DNA from: Arcobacter roscoffensis
GTDB taxonomy: Bacteria > Campylobacterota > Campylobacteria > Campylobacterales > Arcobacteraceae
Assembly: GCF_024267655.1 (NCBI RefSeq)
Contig: NZ_CP100595.1
Span: 2,914,001-2,978,000, forward strand
Reading direction: 5' to 3'
DNA length: 64,000 nucleotides
Shown here one piece after another: positions 37,556 to 46,690 of the stretch. Numbering within the stretch: position 1 is the stretch's first letter; every line of letters starts with the position of its first letter. Below the pieces are notes generated by a model. That model did no database searches. It had not been told where the DNA came from and saw only the letters and a list, made by a program, of their open reading frames with translations. Both the position numbers and the translations under genes were made by a program.

Positions 37556-38154
37556 TATAATCCTAAAAAGTTTTTAATACCTGTAAATACAATCTGAGCA
37601 GATAATGCGGCCAAAAACAAACCTGTGATTTTTGAGATTACAAGAAGTCCTTGTTTTCCAACTACTTTTTCAATTATATTTGACATATAAAGCATAATAC
37701 CTATTACTAAAACAGCACAAACTAAAGCTAAACTTCCCATAAACATAGAAGAAGTATTATCAAAAGTTGCACCCATAACAAGTAAAATACCAATAGTCCC
37801 AGGTCCTATTGTAATAGGAATAGCTAAAGGTACAACTGCTAAATCACTTACATTATCAACGCTTTTTTTACTACCTTCCTTATTACCTTTGATTAGATCA
37901 ACAGCAGATAAAAATAGTAATGCCCCAGCTCCTATTCTAAAAGCATCTAATGTAATTCCAAAAACCTCAAAAATATGCTTACCAAAAAAAACAAGAACTA
38001 AACTGATAATTACAACTGAGATAGTAACTTTTATAGCTAAAGCTTTTTTCTCTTTTACTGTTGCTTCATTTGTAACTGTTAAAAATACTGACAACACAAA
38101 AAATGGTGTCATAATAAAAAACATTTTTAAAAATGTTGAAATAAATACTTCCAT
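37555..38154 (-). CDS. MarC family integral membrane protein
   Basis: A 199-aa protein with six hydrophobic segments. The blocks GAGALLFLSAVDLIKG and PLAIPITIGPGTIGILLVMG are characteristic of MarC/UPF0056. Family function is not established. It lies inside the cobalamin operon between cobT and cobU with 1-4 base spacing, so it is co-transcribed; a role in transport of a cobalamin precursor is possible but unsupported. Confidence 0.9.
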   Translation of the reverse strand: MEVFISTFLKMFFIMTPFFVLSVFLTVTNEATVKEKKALAIKVTISVVIISLVLVFFGKHIFEVFGITLDAFRIGAGALLFLSAVDLIKGNKEGSKKSVDNVSDLAVVPLAIPITIGPGTIGILLVMGATFDNTSSMFMGSLALVCAVLVIGIMLYMSNIIEKVVGKQGLLVISKITGLFLAALSAQIVFTGIKNFLGL

Positions 38155-38158
38155 TGTT

Positions 38159-39226
38159 TTATCCTAAAAAACTCTCGATTTTATTTGTTAAGACTTGCTT
38201 ATCAACTCCATTTATAGAAGCATAACAAAGTGCACCTCCACAACCAACACCCTCTTTTGCTTCACCTTCATCATAAAGTTTTAAAGCAGGATGAGAAGAT
38301 AAACTAAAGTCAAAATCACTTGCGTAAGCATTTATTGAAAAACTTAACTGTTCTAATAAAGCTTTTATATCTGAGTTTTCATCTTCATATATCCATTTTG
38401 TTGTACATAATGCAATATTTTTTGAGTCAATCTCTCCACCCATAACCTCAATAATCGAGTTTGCTATAAGCAAAGCACTTGCCATTTGTGTACCTCCTGC
38501 AAGAACAACTTTTAAGTCATCTCTTCCAGTTGAACCAAGTACAAACCCTGCTGTAAAAATCAACATATTATCTGATACTTTTGATAATCTTGCAAAGACA
38601 TCATCTTCTTCATTTATTAAAGCCATAGCTTCATTTATAGTTTTTGTTTTTATATCATCAGGTGAGTTTTTAAATGAACTTGAAAATAGCTTATCAACAT
38701 TATATCCTAAAGCCTTAGCTGTAGAATGAGCAGTTGTAGTACCACTAGGAACTGATTCACCTAAAATCACATAATCACTTTGAAGTTCTAGCTCTTGTGC
38801 AAATTGAACGCCTTTTTGAAAAACTTCCATGGCGTTTATATTTGCATTTTTGTTTATTGCATCACTTGCAGATATAGCAAAATCGTGAACTTTAAAATAC
38901 TCTATTTTAGGAAGTTCTTCTAATCCTAAATTTAACACTTCAATATTTGAAAAAGGCTTTAATTCATGTACTGCTCTTGTAATAAGTGCAGGTGTTGGAA
39001 CACCTTTTGGTGTTTGAGCTATATTTTCTAAAGACCTTACTTGTTTTACGCATAAAAACTCACTATCAAGAGTAGGAGTAAGGTACAATTTTCCAGGTAT
39101 CCCTGCTTGGGAAATATTAGGTATTTCACATGTTTTAGTAACACTAGTATTTAATAAGAAAGAAGCTGTTTTCCCTCGTAAATGTTCGAGGAAGTCTACA
39201 CTTCCCAAAATAGTATTAAAGTTCAT
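38159..39226 (-). CDS. cobT: CobT-like nicotinate-nucleotide phosphoribosyltransferase (archaeal/cyanobacterial type)
   Basis: A 355-aa protein that probably makes the alpha-ribotide of the lower ligand for the nucleotide loop. Recognisable blocks are GESVPSGTTTAHSTAKALGY, DNMLIFTAGFVLGSTGRDD, VVLAGGTQMASALL and the C-terminal EGVGCGGALCYAS. These fit the CobT variant found in archaea and cyanobacteria better than classical enterobacterial CobT; this is my recall of the family. It is the first cob gene after dsbD, 61 bases from it, and leads marC-cobU-cobS-cobC. Confidence 0.85.
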   Translation of the reverse strand: MNFNTILGSVDFLEHLRGKTASFLLNTSVTKTCEIPNISQAGIPGKLYLTPTLDSEFLCVKQVRSLENIAQTPKGVPTPALITRAVHELKPFSNIEVLNLGLEELPKIEYFKVHDFAISASDAINKNANINAMEVFQKGVQFAQELELQSDYVILGESVPSGTTTAHSTAKALGYNVDKLFSSSFKNSPDDIKTKTINEAMALINEEDDVFARLSKVSDNMLIFTAGFVLGSTGRDDLKVVLAGGTQMASALLIANSIIEVMGGEIDSKNIALCTTKWIYEDENSDIKALLEQLSFSINAYASDFDFSLSSHPALKLYDEGEAKEGVGCGGALCYASINGVDKQVLTNKIESFLG

Positions 39227-39287
39227 TAAAAACCTTTATTTAAATTTTTAGGAAGTATAACAAATATTAGGTTTAAAGTGCTTTTTC

Positions 39288-41057
39288 TTAGAAATGTTTA
39301 TTTACAATTTCTAAGAAATCTTTTGGGTTTTTATAGCCTACAATTTGTGAAGCTTTGATTTCTTTATTGTTTTCATCCCAAAAAATAAGTGCAGGAGGTC
39401 CTACAACTCCAAATTTAGCTTGTAGGGCTTTATCTTCATCTGTATTTTTTGTAACATCTGCTTTTAAAAGTGTAAACTCATTTAGTTTTGAAATAACCAC
39501 AGGATCTTTAAATGTAATTCCTTCTAATTCTTTACAAGACACACACCAATCAGCATAAAAATCTAACATTACAGGTTTAGATGAAGCCTTTATTGCTTCA
39601 TCTAACTCTTTTAAGTTTTTCACATACTTAAATTTAACACCCTCTTCAACAGCTACGCCCTTTGCTGATGTAAACTTAGAGTAAGGCTCTAGTGGATTTG
39701 TAGCACCACTTAAAGCTCCTACCATTAAAGAAGCTCCATATATAAAAATCACAACCGTTATTAGTTGGGCTAAGATGTGCTTATAAATTCGTAAGTATAT
39801 TCCAGTTGCTAAGAATAGTAAAGCCCATAACCACATTACATATATAGGGTCAAGTACTCTATCAAGCATCCATACAGCAACTGCAAGCATTACAATACCA
39901 AAGATTTTTGATACTGAATCCATCCAACCACCAGGTTTTGGCATATATTTTCCTGCTCCTAAACCTATTAGAAGTAAAGGTACACCCATACCAATACTCA
40001 TTACAAATAGTGCCGCTCCACCAAGCACAGCATCACCTGTTTGACCTATATAAACTAAAGCTCCCGTAAGAGGTGCAGCAACACAAGGACCAACTATTAA
40101 AGCTGACAAGAACCCCATAATAGCAATTCCTGAGATACCTTGCTTTCCATCTGTAGTTCTAGTAATCTTATTTTGAAGACTTTGAGGTAGTTCTAATTTA
40201 TAGTAACCAAACATAGAAAATGCAAGTGCCACAAAAATACCTGCAAAAACTGTTAATACATATGGGTTCTGAAGAGCTACTTGAATATTTGCACCAAAAA
40301 TTGCTGCAACAACCCCTGCTATTGTATAAGCTATAGACATTGAAACTACATAAACAAAAGACAAGAAGAAACCTCTTGCAGGTGTTATTTCACTTTGATT
40401 TCCAGCTTTTACAATAATAGAAGATAAAATAGGAATCATAGGGAAAATACAAGGAGTTAATGAAAGCCCAAGCCCTGCTAAAAAGAAAAATCCAAGTATT
40501 ACAAAAAAACTTCCATCTTTTAAAATATTTGCTATTTCATCTGTCTCATTTAAAGCTTGTGGTTCTTCTTTTATTTCAGAAGAAGTCTGCTTTTGAATAT
40601 CTTGAGCTGAACTATTGTTACTTGATTCTCCAAAACCAATTAAATCTAAAGTAAACTTTTTACTCATTGGAGCATAACAAAGACCTGCTTTTGAACATCC
40701 TTGAAACTGTACTTCAAGTTCATATGAGTTTGATTCTACTTTTGATTTTAAAAGTGAGATAGGAATATTTACATTTATGTTATCAAATTGTACTATCCAC
40801 TCTTCATAAGGTACTGGCTTTGGAAGGTTTAACTCTTTAGTAATTTCTATTTTTGATGGTTTTGTAATAAAAAACTTTAATTTATCATCATAAAGATATA
40901 TATCTTGACCTAAATCTAATTTAAAATTTACTGTTTCTTCACTTTTCGTAAAACTTGTTTTAAAAGCCTCGTCTGGCTCTAAAATAACTCTTTTTTCAAT
41001 GGCAAAAATTGATTGAAAAAGTAAAGCTACTAAAATTATACTTCTTAATATATACAC
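39288..41057 (-). CDS. dsbD: Thiol:disulfide interchange protein DsbD
   Basis: A 589-aa three-part reductant shuttle. A signal peptide (about 1-19) precedes an N-terminal domain with the pair in FQGCSKAGLCYAP. An eight-helix membrane domain carries cysteines in LTPCIFPM and GPCVAAPLTG. A C-terminal thioredoxin-like domain has YADWCVSCKELE. It passes electrons from cytoplasmic thioredoxin to periplasmic proteins, for instance for cytochrome c maturation. The start is GTG at 41057 with GGAGTG as ribosome site. It follows a periplasmic thioredoxin gene by 13 bases, a likely partner. Confidence 0.95.
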   Translation of the reverse strand: MYILRSIILVALLFQSIFAIEKRVILEPDEAFKTSFTKSEETVNFKLDLGQDIYLYDDKLKFFITKPSKIEITKELNLPKPVPYEEWIVQFDNINVNIPISLLKSKVESNSYELEVQFQGCSKAGLCYAPMSKKFTLDLIGFGESSNNSSAQDIQKQTSSEIKEEPQALNETDEIANILKDGSFFVILGFFFLAGLGLSLTPCIFPMIPILSSIIVKAGNQSEITPARGFFLSFVYVVSMSIAYTIAGVVAAIFGANIQVALQNPYVLTVFAGIFVALAFSMFGYYKLELPQSLQNKITRTTDGKQGISGIAIMGFLSALIVGPCVAAPLTGALVYIGQTGDAVLGGAALFVMSIGMGVPLLLIGLGAGKYMPKPGGWMDSVSKIFGIVMLAVAVWMLDRVLDPIYVMWLWALLFLATGIYLRIYKHILAQLITVVIFIYGASLMVGALSGATNPLEPYSKFTSAKGVAVEEGVKFKYVKNLKELDEAIKASSKPVMLDFYADWCVSCKELEGITFKDPVVISKLNEFTLLKADVTKNTDEDKALQAKFGVVGPPALIFWDENNKEIKASQIVGYKNPKDFLEIVNKHF

Positions 41058-41070
41058 TTTACTACACTCC

Positions 41071-41439
41071 TTATTCTAAGTCAAATATTTTTCTTGAACT
41101 TTTTAAAAGTTCATCTGGCGATTGTATACCAACTATAGTTTTTAATGCTTTCCCATCTTTAAAATATACAAGTGATGGAAGTTTTGTAATCTTATACTTT
41201 TTTGCAAGTGCTAATTGTTCATCAATATTTACTTTAAAAATCTCTACATTATCAGGTTTGATTATCTCAAATTCTTGAAGTTTAGTGTTTAAAACTTTAC
41301 AAGGTGGACACCAAACTGCATGAAAATCAATAATAGCATTTTTGTTTTTTATCTTTGTTTCAAAATTATCAGTAGTTAACTCTTCAAATGCAAAAAGTGA
41401 AACTACTGAAAAAAGAAATAAAATTAATATTTTCTTCAT
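41071..41439 (-). CDS. Periplasmic thioredoxin-like protein
   Basis: A 122-aa thioredoxin fold with a signal peptide (about 1-18, ending SLFAFEE) and active site AVWCPPCK. The cis-proline region is ITKLPSLVYF. Co-transcribed with dsbD, so it is probably a DsbD-reduced periplasmic thiol reductase. It is divergent from the rhodanese gene. Confidence 0.92.
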   Translation of the reverse strand: MKKILILFLFSVVSLFAFEELTTDNFETKIKNKNAIIDFHAVWCPPCKVLNTKLQEFEIIKPDNVEIFKVNIDEQLALAKKYKITKLPSLVYFKDGKALKTIVGIQSPDELLKSSRKIFDLE

Positions 41440-41576
41440 ATTATTAGCCTTTAAATAAATCCTTATTATATTAATGACATTATATATAATATTTATAAAG
41501 AGTTTGTTAATTTGCTTAACTTATATTATATTTATATTGTATTATAATTTTTTATTATATTTAAAGGAATTTTTAA

Positions 41577-41939
41577 ATGGATGAACTAGTTGATTTACAA
41601 CCTAAAACTGTAGAAAAAATGATAAATGATTCAAGTGTTGTAATGATTGATGTAAGAAGAGAAGATGAATGGTTAAGAACAGGACTTATCAAAAATGCTC
41701 ATAAAATGACTTTTTTTGATATGTATGGAAACCACAATGTAGAAAAATGGATGGAAGATTTTAAAAAAATAGTTCCAAACAAAAACACTACAATAGTTCT
41801 TATTTGTGCCCATGCAAATAGAACAAGAACTATAGGAAACTTCTTAATTGATCAAGGATATAAAAACACTGCCCATTTATTTGGGGGAATGGCTTTATGG
41901 CAACAGGAATTAAGAGAAACTATTAAGCATAAAGCTTAA
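41577..41939 (+). CDS. Single-domain rhodanese
   Basis: A 120-aa rhodanese. VVMIDVRREDEWLRTGLI is the CH2A-type block and the active-site loop is CAHANRTRT, with the catalytic cysteine at its start and arginine at position 6. No signal peptide, so cytoplasmic sulfur transfer is likely. TATAAT at 41543-41548 and AAAGGA before the ATG support expression on its own. Its end forms part of a hairpin with the convergent gene. Confidence 0.9.
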   Translation: MDELVDLQPKTVEKMINDSSVVMIDVRREDEWLRTGLIKNAHKMTFFDMYGNHNVEKWMEDFKKIVPNKNTTIVLICAHANRTRTIGNFLIDQGYKNTAHLFGGMALWQQELRETIKHKA

Positions 41940-41961
41940 TAGTTTAAAAAATATTAAGCTT
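41932..41961. terminator. Bidirectional hairpin spanning two convergent stop codons
   Basis: AAGCTTAATA and TATTAAGCTT form a perfect 10-bp stem with a 10-base loop. The rhodanese stop (41937-41939) lies in one arm and the stop of the 78-aa gene (41954-41956) in the other. It can fold on both transcripts; U-runs are short. Confidence 0.6.
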
Positions 41962-42190
41962 CTGATGCTTTTCTATCAGCACTAGCTTTTTGTAAAATTT
42001 CAATTACATCATCTAAATTTTCATAAGGAATGTGTGATTTCCATTGTACATCTTGACCATTTAATGAAATACCAATACTTACGATATCTGCTGTATCTTT
42101 TCCGTATGGCTCTGTTACATTTGAAACAGAAATTTGTCCTTTTTTTGTTCCCGCTAAAGGAAGTGAACCTAGCTGTGTAATAGTTGACAT
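41954..42190 (-). CDS. Unknown 78-aa small protein
   Basis: A complete 78-codon frame with a good ribosome site (AAGGATTAAAA) before ATG. The product is soluble, without cysteines, and has mixed beta/helix character: TADIVSIGISLNGQDVQWK then a C-terminal helix NLDDVIEILQKASADRKAS. I do not recognise a named family. It stands alone between the rhodanese and the GGDEF-EAL gene, 68 bases from the latter. The strong ribosome site and the shared terminator indicate a real gene. Confidence 0.75.
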   Translation of the reverse strand: MSTITQLGSLPLAGTKKGQISVSNVTEPYGKDTADIVSIGISLNGQDVQWKSHIPYENLDDVIEILQKASADRKASEA

Positions 42191-42258
42191 TTTTAATCCT
42201 TAGTATTTAAATTTATCTTTATTTTATTTTACATAAATAAACTTTTGTTTAATTAAAA

Positions 42259-44298
42259 TTAAACTAAATTTTCAGCTGGTTCTCCTAAATAATAACCTTG
42301 GAATTCATTTACACCCATTTCTAGTACTGTATCATATACTTCTTCACTATGAATAAATTCAGCAATTACTTTAATATTTAAAGCCTTTGAAAATTCAACA
42401 ATTGATTTAACAATCTCATAAGAGTTTTTATCCTCTGTAATACTTCTAATTAAAGAACCATCAATTTTTATATAATCAGGTCTTGTCTCTAAAATATGTG
42501 CAAAGTTTGAATAACCTGTTCCAAAATCATCAATTGCTATTTTTATTCCCTGAGCTCTATATTTTTTGATAAAATCATCTAATAGTTTATAATCAGAGAT
42601 AAAATCACTCTCTAATAACTCAAAAACTATTCTTTGCTTATGAATAGTGTCAATATGATTTAAATAACTATCTAACATTTCAATAAAGTTTTTATCTTGA
42701 ATATCTTTAAAACTTAAATTTAAACTTATTTGCTTATCACAATTTTTTAATGTTTCAAAGGCTTTAGCAAAAAGTTGATTTGCAAGATTTATATACTGTT
42801 TTGTTTTAATAGCAACTTCTAAAAACTTATAAGGAAGGATATATTCTTCTTCATTATTCTTATTAACATCCCTTATTCTCATTAGAGTTTCATATTTTAT
42901 AATCTCTTTTTTATTATTGCATATGGGCTGATAAAAAGGAACTATATTATCAGTTTCAATTGCATACTTAATTTTATCTCGCCAATATATTGCTTTTTTA
43001 ATAATCTCTTTGGTATCAAACTCGCTTGTGTAAGAAACTGATTTAAGGTTATTTCTTTTTGCCTTTTTTAAAGCAATTCCAGCAGTTTTTAAAGGCTCTG
43101 CTTGCCCTAAAGAAATACCAATAGTAATATCAATAACAATCTCTAAATCTGTATCTTCTATATATATAGGATTCTCTTTAAATAAAGAAACAAGTCCATT
43201 TATAAAGTTTTGAAATTTAAGAGTGTCAATCATATTGTTTTTCACAATAGCAAATTCATTTCCGTATATTCTATATGCCATTGAGTCATAACTAAAAGCA
43301 AAATTCTTTAATATTTTAGATGCTTCAATTAAAACTTTATTACCTGTATTAAATCCATATAACTCATTTATATCATTAAATGAATCAATATCAATTATTA
43401 CTATAGATACGAATTCTTCTTCTTTTATGCTCTCTTCTAAGGCATATCTATTTTCTAAACCTGTTAATTCATCGAAATAAAGCTTTTCTTGAATCTCTTT
43501 TGTCTTAGCTTTTACTTGAACTTCCATTTCTTCTTTATTGTTTTGTATTTGATGAACCATACTATTAAATTGGTTTGCAAGAAAACCAATTTCATCATTT
43601 GCTTTTTTGTTTGTATAAAGCTCTTTTAATTTAACATCTTTAAACTCATTTAACATCTTATTTAAAGGAACAATAACTTTGATAGTGATAAATATTCCAA
43701 TTATTGTAAGTACTGAAAAAAGAAGTAGTGATATATTTAAAAGAAGAGAGTTTATACCTGCTAGGAAAATTGAAAACTCTTCTTTATATACAGAAGAGAC
43801 TATATACCAATCATACTTTTTATTATAGTTTATCCAAGATATTTTTTCATAAGAGTAATTATTTGGATCATAAACCCTATTCCAGTTATAAGTAAAAACT
43901 TTATCTTTTTTATAGGCTTTCATAACCTTTTCAAACATAGATATGTTTTCATCAAATAGCATAACTTCTTTTAAATTATTTGCATTAAAATCAGATGAAG
44001 GATTTACTATTAGTTTTCCAGTTTTATCAAAAATATAAACATATCCATTCTTACCTAAATTAATAGTTTTTAATAAAAACTCTATATCTTCTGTAAAACT
44101 TTTTAAATTAGTAGATTTTCTAGATTTTTGATTTATAGTTGATACGATTTTTTCAAATTTATCTTGAATTTGAACTTTTTGAGTGTTAGCAAGATATTCA
44201 TTTATTTTAGGTGATAAGAAAAAAACCACAAAAAATAAATATGCAAGAAGTAGCAGTATTAGCATCCATGCCACTTTAAAAAATATTCTATTAGCCAT
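42259..44298 (-). CDS. Cache-HAMP-GGDEF-EAL protein, probable c-di-GMP phosphodiesterase
   Basis: A 679-aa membrane signalling protein. Helices at about 9-30 and 180-207 enclose a Cache sensor (GKNGYVYIFDKTGKLIVNP; YDWYIVSSVYKEE). A HAMP linker follows (about 205-255). The GGDEF motif is altered to YGNEF, so cyclase activity is doubtful. The EAL part keeps its metal and catalytic residues: E in KYETLMRI, N in SLNLSF, E in FELLES, DDFGTGYSNF, KIDGSLI and FQGYYLGE. It should break down c-di-GMP, with the GGDEF part perhaps binding GTP. The gene is monocistronic. Confidence 0.9.
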   Translation of the reverse strand: MANRIFFKVAWMLILLLLAYLFFVVFFLSPKINEYLANTQKVQIQDKFEKIVSTINQKSRKSTNLKSFTEDIEFLLKTINLGKNGYVYIFDKTGKLIVNPSSDFNANNLKEVMLFDENISMFEKVMKAYKKDKVFTYNWNRVYDPNNYSYEKISWINYNKKYDWYIVSSVYKEEFSIFLAGINSLLLNISLLLFSVLTIIGIFITIKVIVPLNKMLNEFKDVKLKELYTNKKANDEIGFLANQFNSMVHQIQNNKEEMEVQVKAKTKEIQEKLYFDELTGLENRYALEESIKEEEFVSIVIIDIDSFNDINELYGFNTGNKVLIEASKILKNFAFSYDSMAYRIYGNEFAIVKNNMIDTLKFQNFINGLVSLFKENPIYIEDTDLEIVIDITIGISLGQAEPLKTAGIALKKAKRNNLKSVSYTSEFDTKEIIKKAIYWRDKIKYAIETDNIVPFYQPICNNKKEIIKYETLMRIRDVNKNNEEEYILPYKFLEVAIKTKQYINLANQLFAKAFETLKNCDKQISLNLSFKDIQDKNFIEMLDSYLNHIDTIHKQRIVFELLESDFISDYKLLDDFIKKYRAQGIKIAIDDFGTGYSNFAHILETRPDYIKIDGSLIRSITEDKNSYEIVKSIVEFSKALNIKVIAEFIHSEEVYDTVLEMGVNEFQGYYLGEPAENLV

Positions 44299-44369
44299 AA
44301 TTTCCCTAATTATTTATAAGTTAAGGGAAATTATATCTAAAAACAATTACATTAATATAAAAAATAAGT

Positions 44370-45176
44370 TTATTTATTACTCGCTATTTTATCTGTATAT
44401 TTAATGTCTTGATTTAAAAGATCTTCTAGTTGAACAAAATCTTTTTCCCAAAGCATAACAACTGTTGATCCCATCTTAAAATACCCCAAACAATCAGCTT
44501 TGTTTATTTTAATATTTTCATATTCATATACTTTAATTTCTGCTGTATCAATGTTTGTTTCAACTCTAGGTTCAAACTCAAATACCATTTGACCAACATT
44601 AAGTGCACCTACAAAAACCATGTAGAAGATTTTCCCATTTGCTTCACATTCTAAAATTACTCTTTCATTTTGTACAAATAGTTCTAACTCTTTGTTCAGG
44701 TATTTTAAGTTTACTGGATATAATTTTCCTGGCACATGAATAAGTTTCTTTAACTCAAAATCATAAGGAGAGTGGTATCTGTGATAATCTTTTGGAGATA
44801 AATAGAAATTCATAAAATTTCCATCTTTTAGCTTATCAAAATTATCTTTACAATAATAAGTTAGTAAATCTTCATAAGAGTATTCCATTCCTTTTATTTG
44901 TAGAGCTAAATCTCCTTGAATTTTTCCACACTGTGTTATTAAACTATCAGTTGGCGAAATAAATTCATCAACAGCACTTTTAACTTCTCTTGGTATTTCC
45001 AATTCTCTTGTAAATAAAGCATTTAGAGATTTATAATGTTTTGGATGTTTAAACTCACTCATATTTAAGCCTAGAAACTTAACATATCCTCTATTTATCA
45101 CACTTTGAATAGGTGATGGGAATTGAGTTTTTGCGAATTTTCCGAAACATTGAGAAATTACATTTGTAATGTGCAT
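44370..45176 (-). CDS. psd: Phosphatidylserine decarboxylase
   Basis: A 268-aa proenzyme that makes phosphatidylethanolamine in the inner membrane. The self-cleavage site is MGST in LGYFKMGSTVVMLWE, where the usual form is LGST; serine becomes the pyruvoyl group. Further blocks are NALFTRELEIPRE, FISPTDSLITQCG, LSPKDYHRYHSP and VPGKLYPVN. Length and order are standard. Stands alone between two unrelated genes. Confidence 0.95.
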   Translation of the reverse strand: MHITNVISQCFGKFAKTQFPSPIQSVINRGYVKFLGLNMSEFKHPKHYKSLNALFTRELEIPREVKSAVDEFISPTDSLITQCGKIQGDLALQIKGMEYSYEDLLTYYCKDNFDKLKDGNFMNFYLSPKDYHRYHSPYDFELKKLIHVPGKLYPVNLKYLNKELELFVQNERVILECEANGKIFYMVFVGALNVGQMVFEFEPRVETNIDTAEIKVYEYENIKINKADCLGYFKMGSTVVMLWEKDFVQLEDLLNQDIKYTDKIASNK

Positions 45177-45338
45177 GGTTTTCCTTTTGTAAATTAGTGA
45201 TGGAATTTTATCTAGATTTACTTCTTAAACTGCTTTAATTAAGTATAATTAGTTAATGAAAATTATCAAGATAAACTTTTTCTTTGAAAAGTTTTGATAA
45301 AGTTTCATTTCACTTAACAAATATTAAGGATTATTTAA

Positions 45339-45578
45339 ATGTATAAAATTGTAGTAGCCAATCAATGTGGTTGCTTTAAAAGAAGTGATTTACAAAATAA
45401 TTTAACTTTTCCATCGAAAGATGACGCTCTTTTAAAAGCAATTGAAATGAAAAATCATATGAATGATAAATTCTGTCAAAAACATGAATTTGAAGTTCAA
45501 GAGATGTACAATAACTTTGTAATCTCATTTTACAGCGATGCTAGAGATAATTGCTGTGGTAATGGATGTTGTTCGTAA
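45339..45578 (+). CDS. Unknown 79-aa cysteine-rich small protein
   Basis: A complete frame with AAGGAT upstream. The product has cysteines near the N-terminus (NQCGCFKRSD), one mid-protein (FCQKHEF) and a C-terminal cluster CCGNGCCS. The paired CxC and CCxxxCC ends suggest metal or heme-type ligand binding. No signal peptide. I recall similar short proteins in Campylobacterota but cannot name a family. The last codons form the arm of a perfect hairpin with the convergent mltA end. Confidence 0.72.
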   Translation: MYKIVVANQCGCFKRSDLQNNLTFPSKDDALLKAIEMKNHMNDKFCQKHEFEVQEMYNNFVISFYSDARDNCCGNGCCS

Positions 45579-45588
45579 GAACAACATC
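45565..45588. terminator. Perfect 10-bp hairpin at convergent gene ends
   Basis: GATGTTGTTC and GAACAACATC pair perfectly around the 4-base loop GTAA. The stop of the 79-aa gene lies at the loop, and the mltA stop begins at the last base of the hairpin. It can act on both strands, though T-runs are weak. Confidence 0.6.
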
Positions 45589-46658
45589 TATATCTTAGGA
45601 ACTAAAATAAAAAGCCTTCCTTTCTCTTTCATAAGTCCTGCTAACTCTTCAGCACTATTACCATAGCCAAAGAAAAAATCAGCCCTAACTTCACCTTTTA
45701 TAGCACCACCTGTATCAGCAGCAACTACTAATCTATTTATAGGCTCTTTTGTTTTTGGATTTTTTGTTTGTATAAAAACTGGCATTCCTAAAGGAATATG
45801 TCTTCTATCAACTGCTATATTTCTTTTTGCTAAAAGTGGTACTCCTAAACTTCCTGTTGCCGTTTTATCTTTTTTTGTAAAAAATATATAGCTTGGATTC
45901 GAGTTTAAAATCTCATCTGTTTTCTTGGGGTTATTTTCTAAAAACTCTTTTATTGATTGAAGTGAGACATTTTTCTTTTCTAAATAACCTTTATCAATTA
46001 GTGTTTTACCAATAGCCACATATTTTCTTCCATTTTGATTTGCATAACCAATATTTAAAATTTCACCATTTTCCAATTGAACTCTTCCAGAACCTTGAAT
46101 ATGTAAAAAGAATAAATCAACCTTATTATCTACATATACTATAGGCTCTAAATCCTTTCTTTTTTCAATATACTCTCTTGTGTCATAAGGATATAAAAGT
46201 CCATCTTTTACTTTTGCTTTATACTTAAACCTTTTAAAGTTTTGATACTTTTGCTTATCTCTTAGATTTACTAAATCTTTTGGTGTTTTATAAATTGGGT
46301 ATTTAAATCTAGAAGTTTTTTCTAAACTCCCATAAAGCAAGGGCTCATAATATCCTGTAATTAATCCTAAATCACCCTTATTTGAAACTAATACTCTTGG
46401 AGTAAAATACTTTGTAAAAAACTCTTCTCCATTTTCATATAATAAAGAGTTTTCACATACATTTTTAAATATCTCTTTTTTTGAAGCATTAATACAAGCT
46501 TTTTTAAAAACAACTAAAGCTTCATCTAAATCATCATCAAAAAAACCATGCATATAATCATAAGTTGATTGTTTTAAAGTAGTAGTTACTTCTTCCTGCT
46601 TTGAAGAACACCCTGTAAATATAAAAATAAAAGCTGTGAGTAATACAATATATTTCAT
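45588..46658 (-). CDS. mltA: Membrane-bound lytic murein transglycosylase A
   Basis: A 356-aa lipoprotein that cleaves the glycan strands of peptidoglycan. I start at ATG 46658, because the product then begins MKYIVLLTAFIFIFTGCSS, a lipoprotein signal with lipobox FTGC; the longer frame to 46697 adds 13 unlikely residues and runs into the previous gene. Family blocks are GYYEPLLYGS, FFLHIQGSGRVQLENG, GYANQNGRKYVAIG and the 3D domain with VVAADTGGAIKGEVRADFFF, whose aspartates are catalytic. Convergent with the 79-aa gene. Confidence 0.93.
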   Translation of the reverse strand: MKYIVLLTAFIFIFTGCSSKQEEVTTTLKQSTYDYMHGFFDDDLDEALVVFKKACINASKKEIFKNVCENSLLYENGEEFFTKYFTPRVLVSNKGDLGLITGYYEPLLYGSLEKTSRFKYPIYKTPKDLVNLRDKQKYQNFKRFKYKAKVKDGLLYPYDTREYIEKRKDLEPIVYVDNKVDLFFLHIQGSGRVQLENGEILNIGYANQNGRKYVAIGKTLIDKGYLEKKNVSLQSIKEFLENNPKKTDEILNSNPSYIFFTKKDKTATGSLGVPLLAKRNIAVDRRHIPLGMPVFIQTKNPKTKEPINRLVVAADTGGAIKGEVRADFFFGYGNSAEELAGLMKEKGRLFILVPKI

Positions 46659-46690
46659 AATATACCTATAATTTTTATTTGTTTTCAATT

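Noticed and set aside
42259..44298. Direct identification of this protein as LapD
   Set aside because: Its periplasmic domain looks Cache-like rather than LapD-type and its EAL catalytic residues are intact, whereas LapD is degenerate in both domains.
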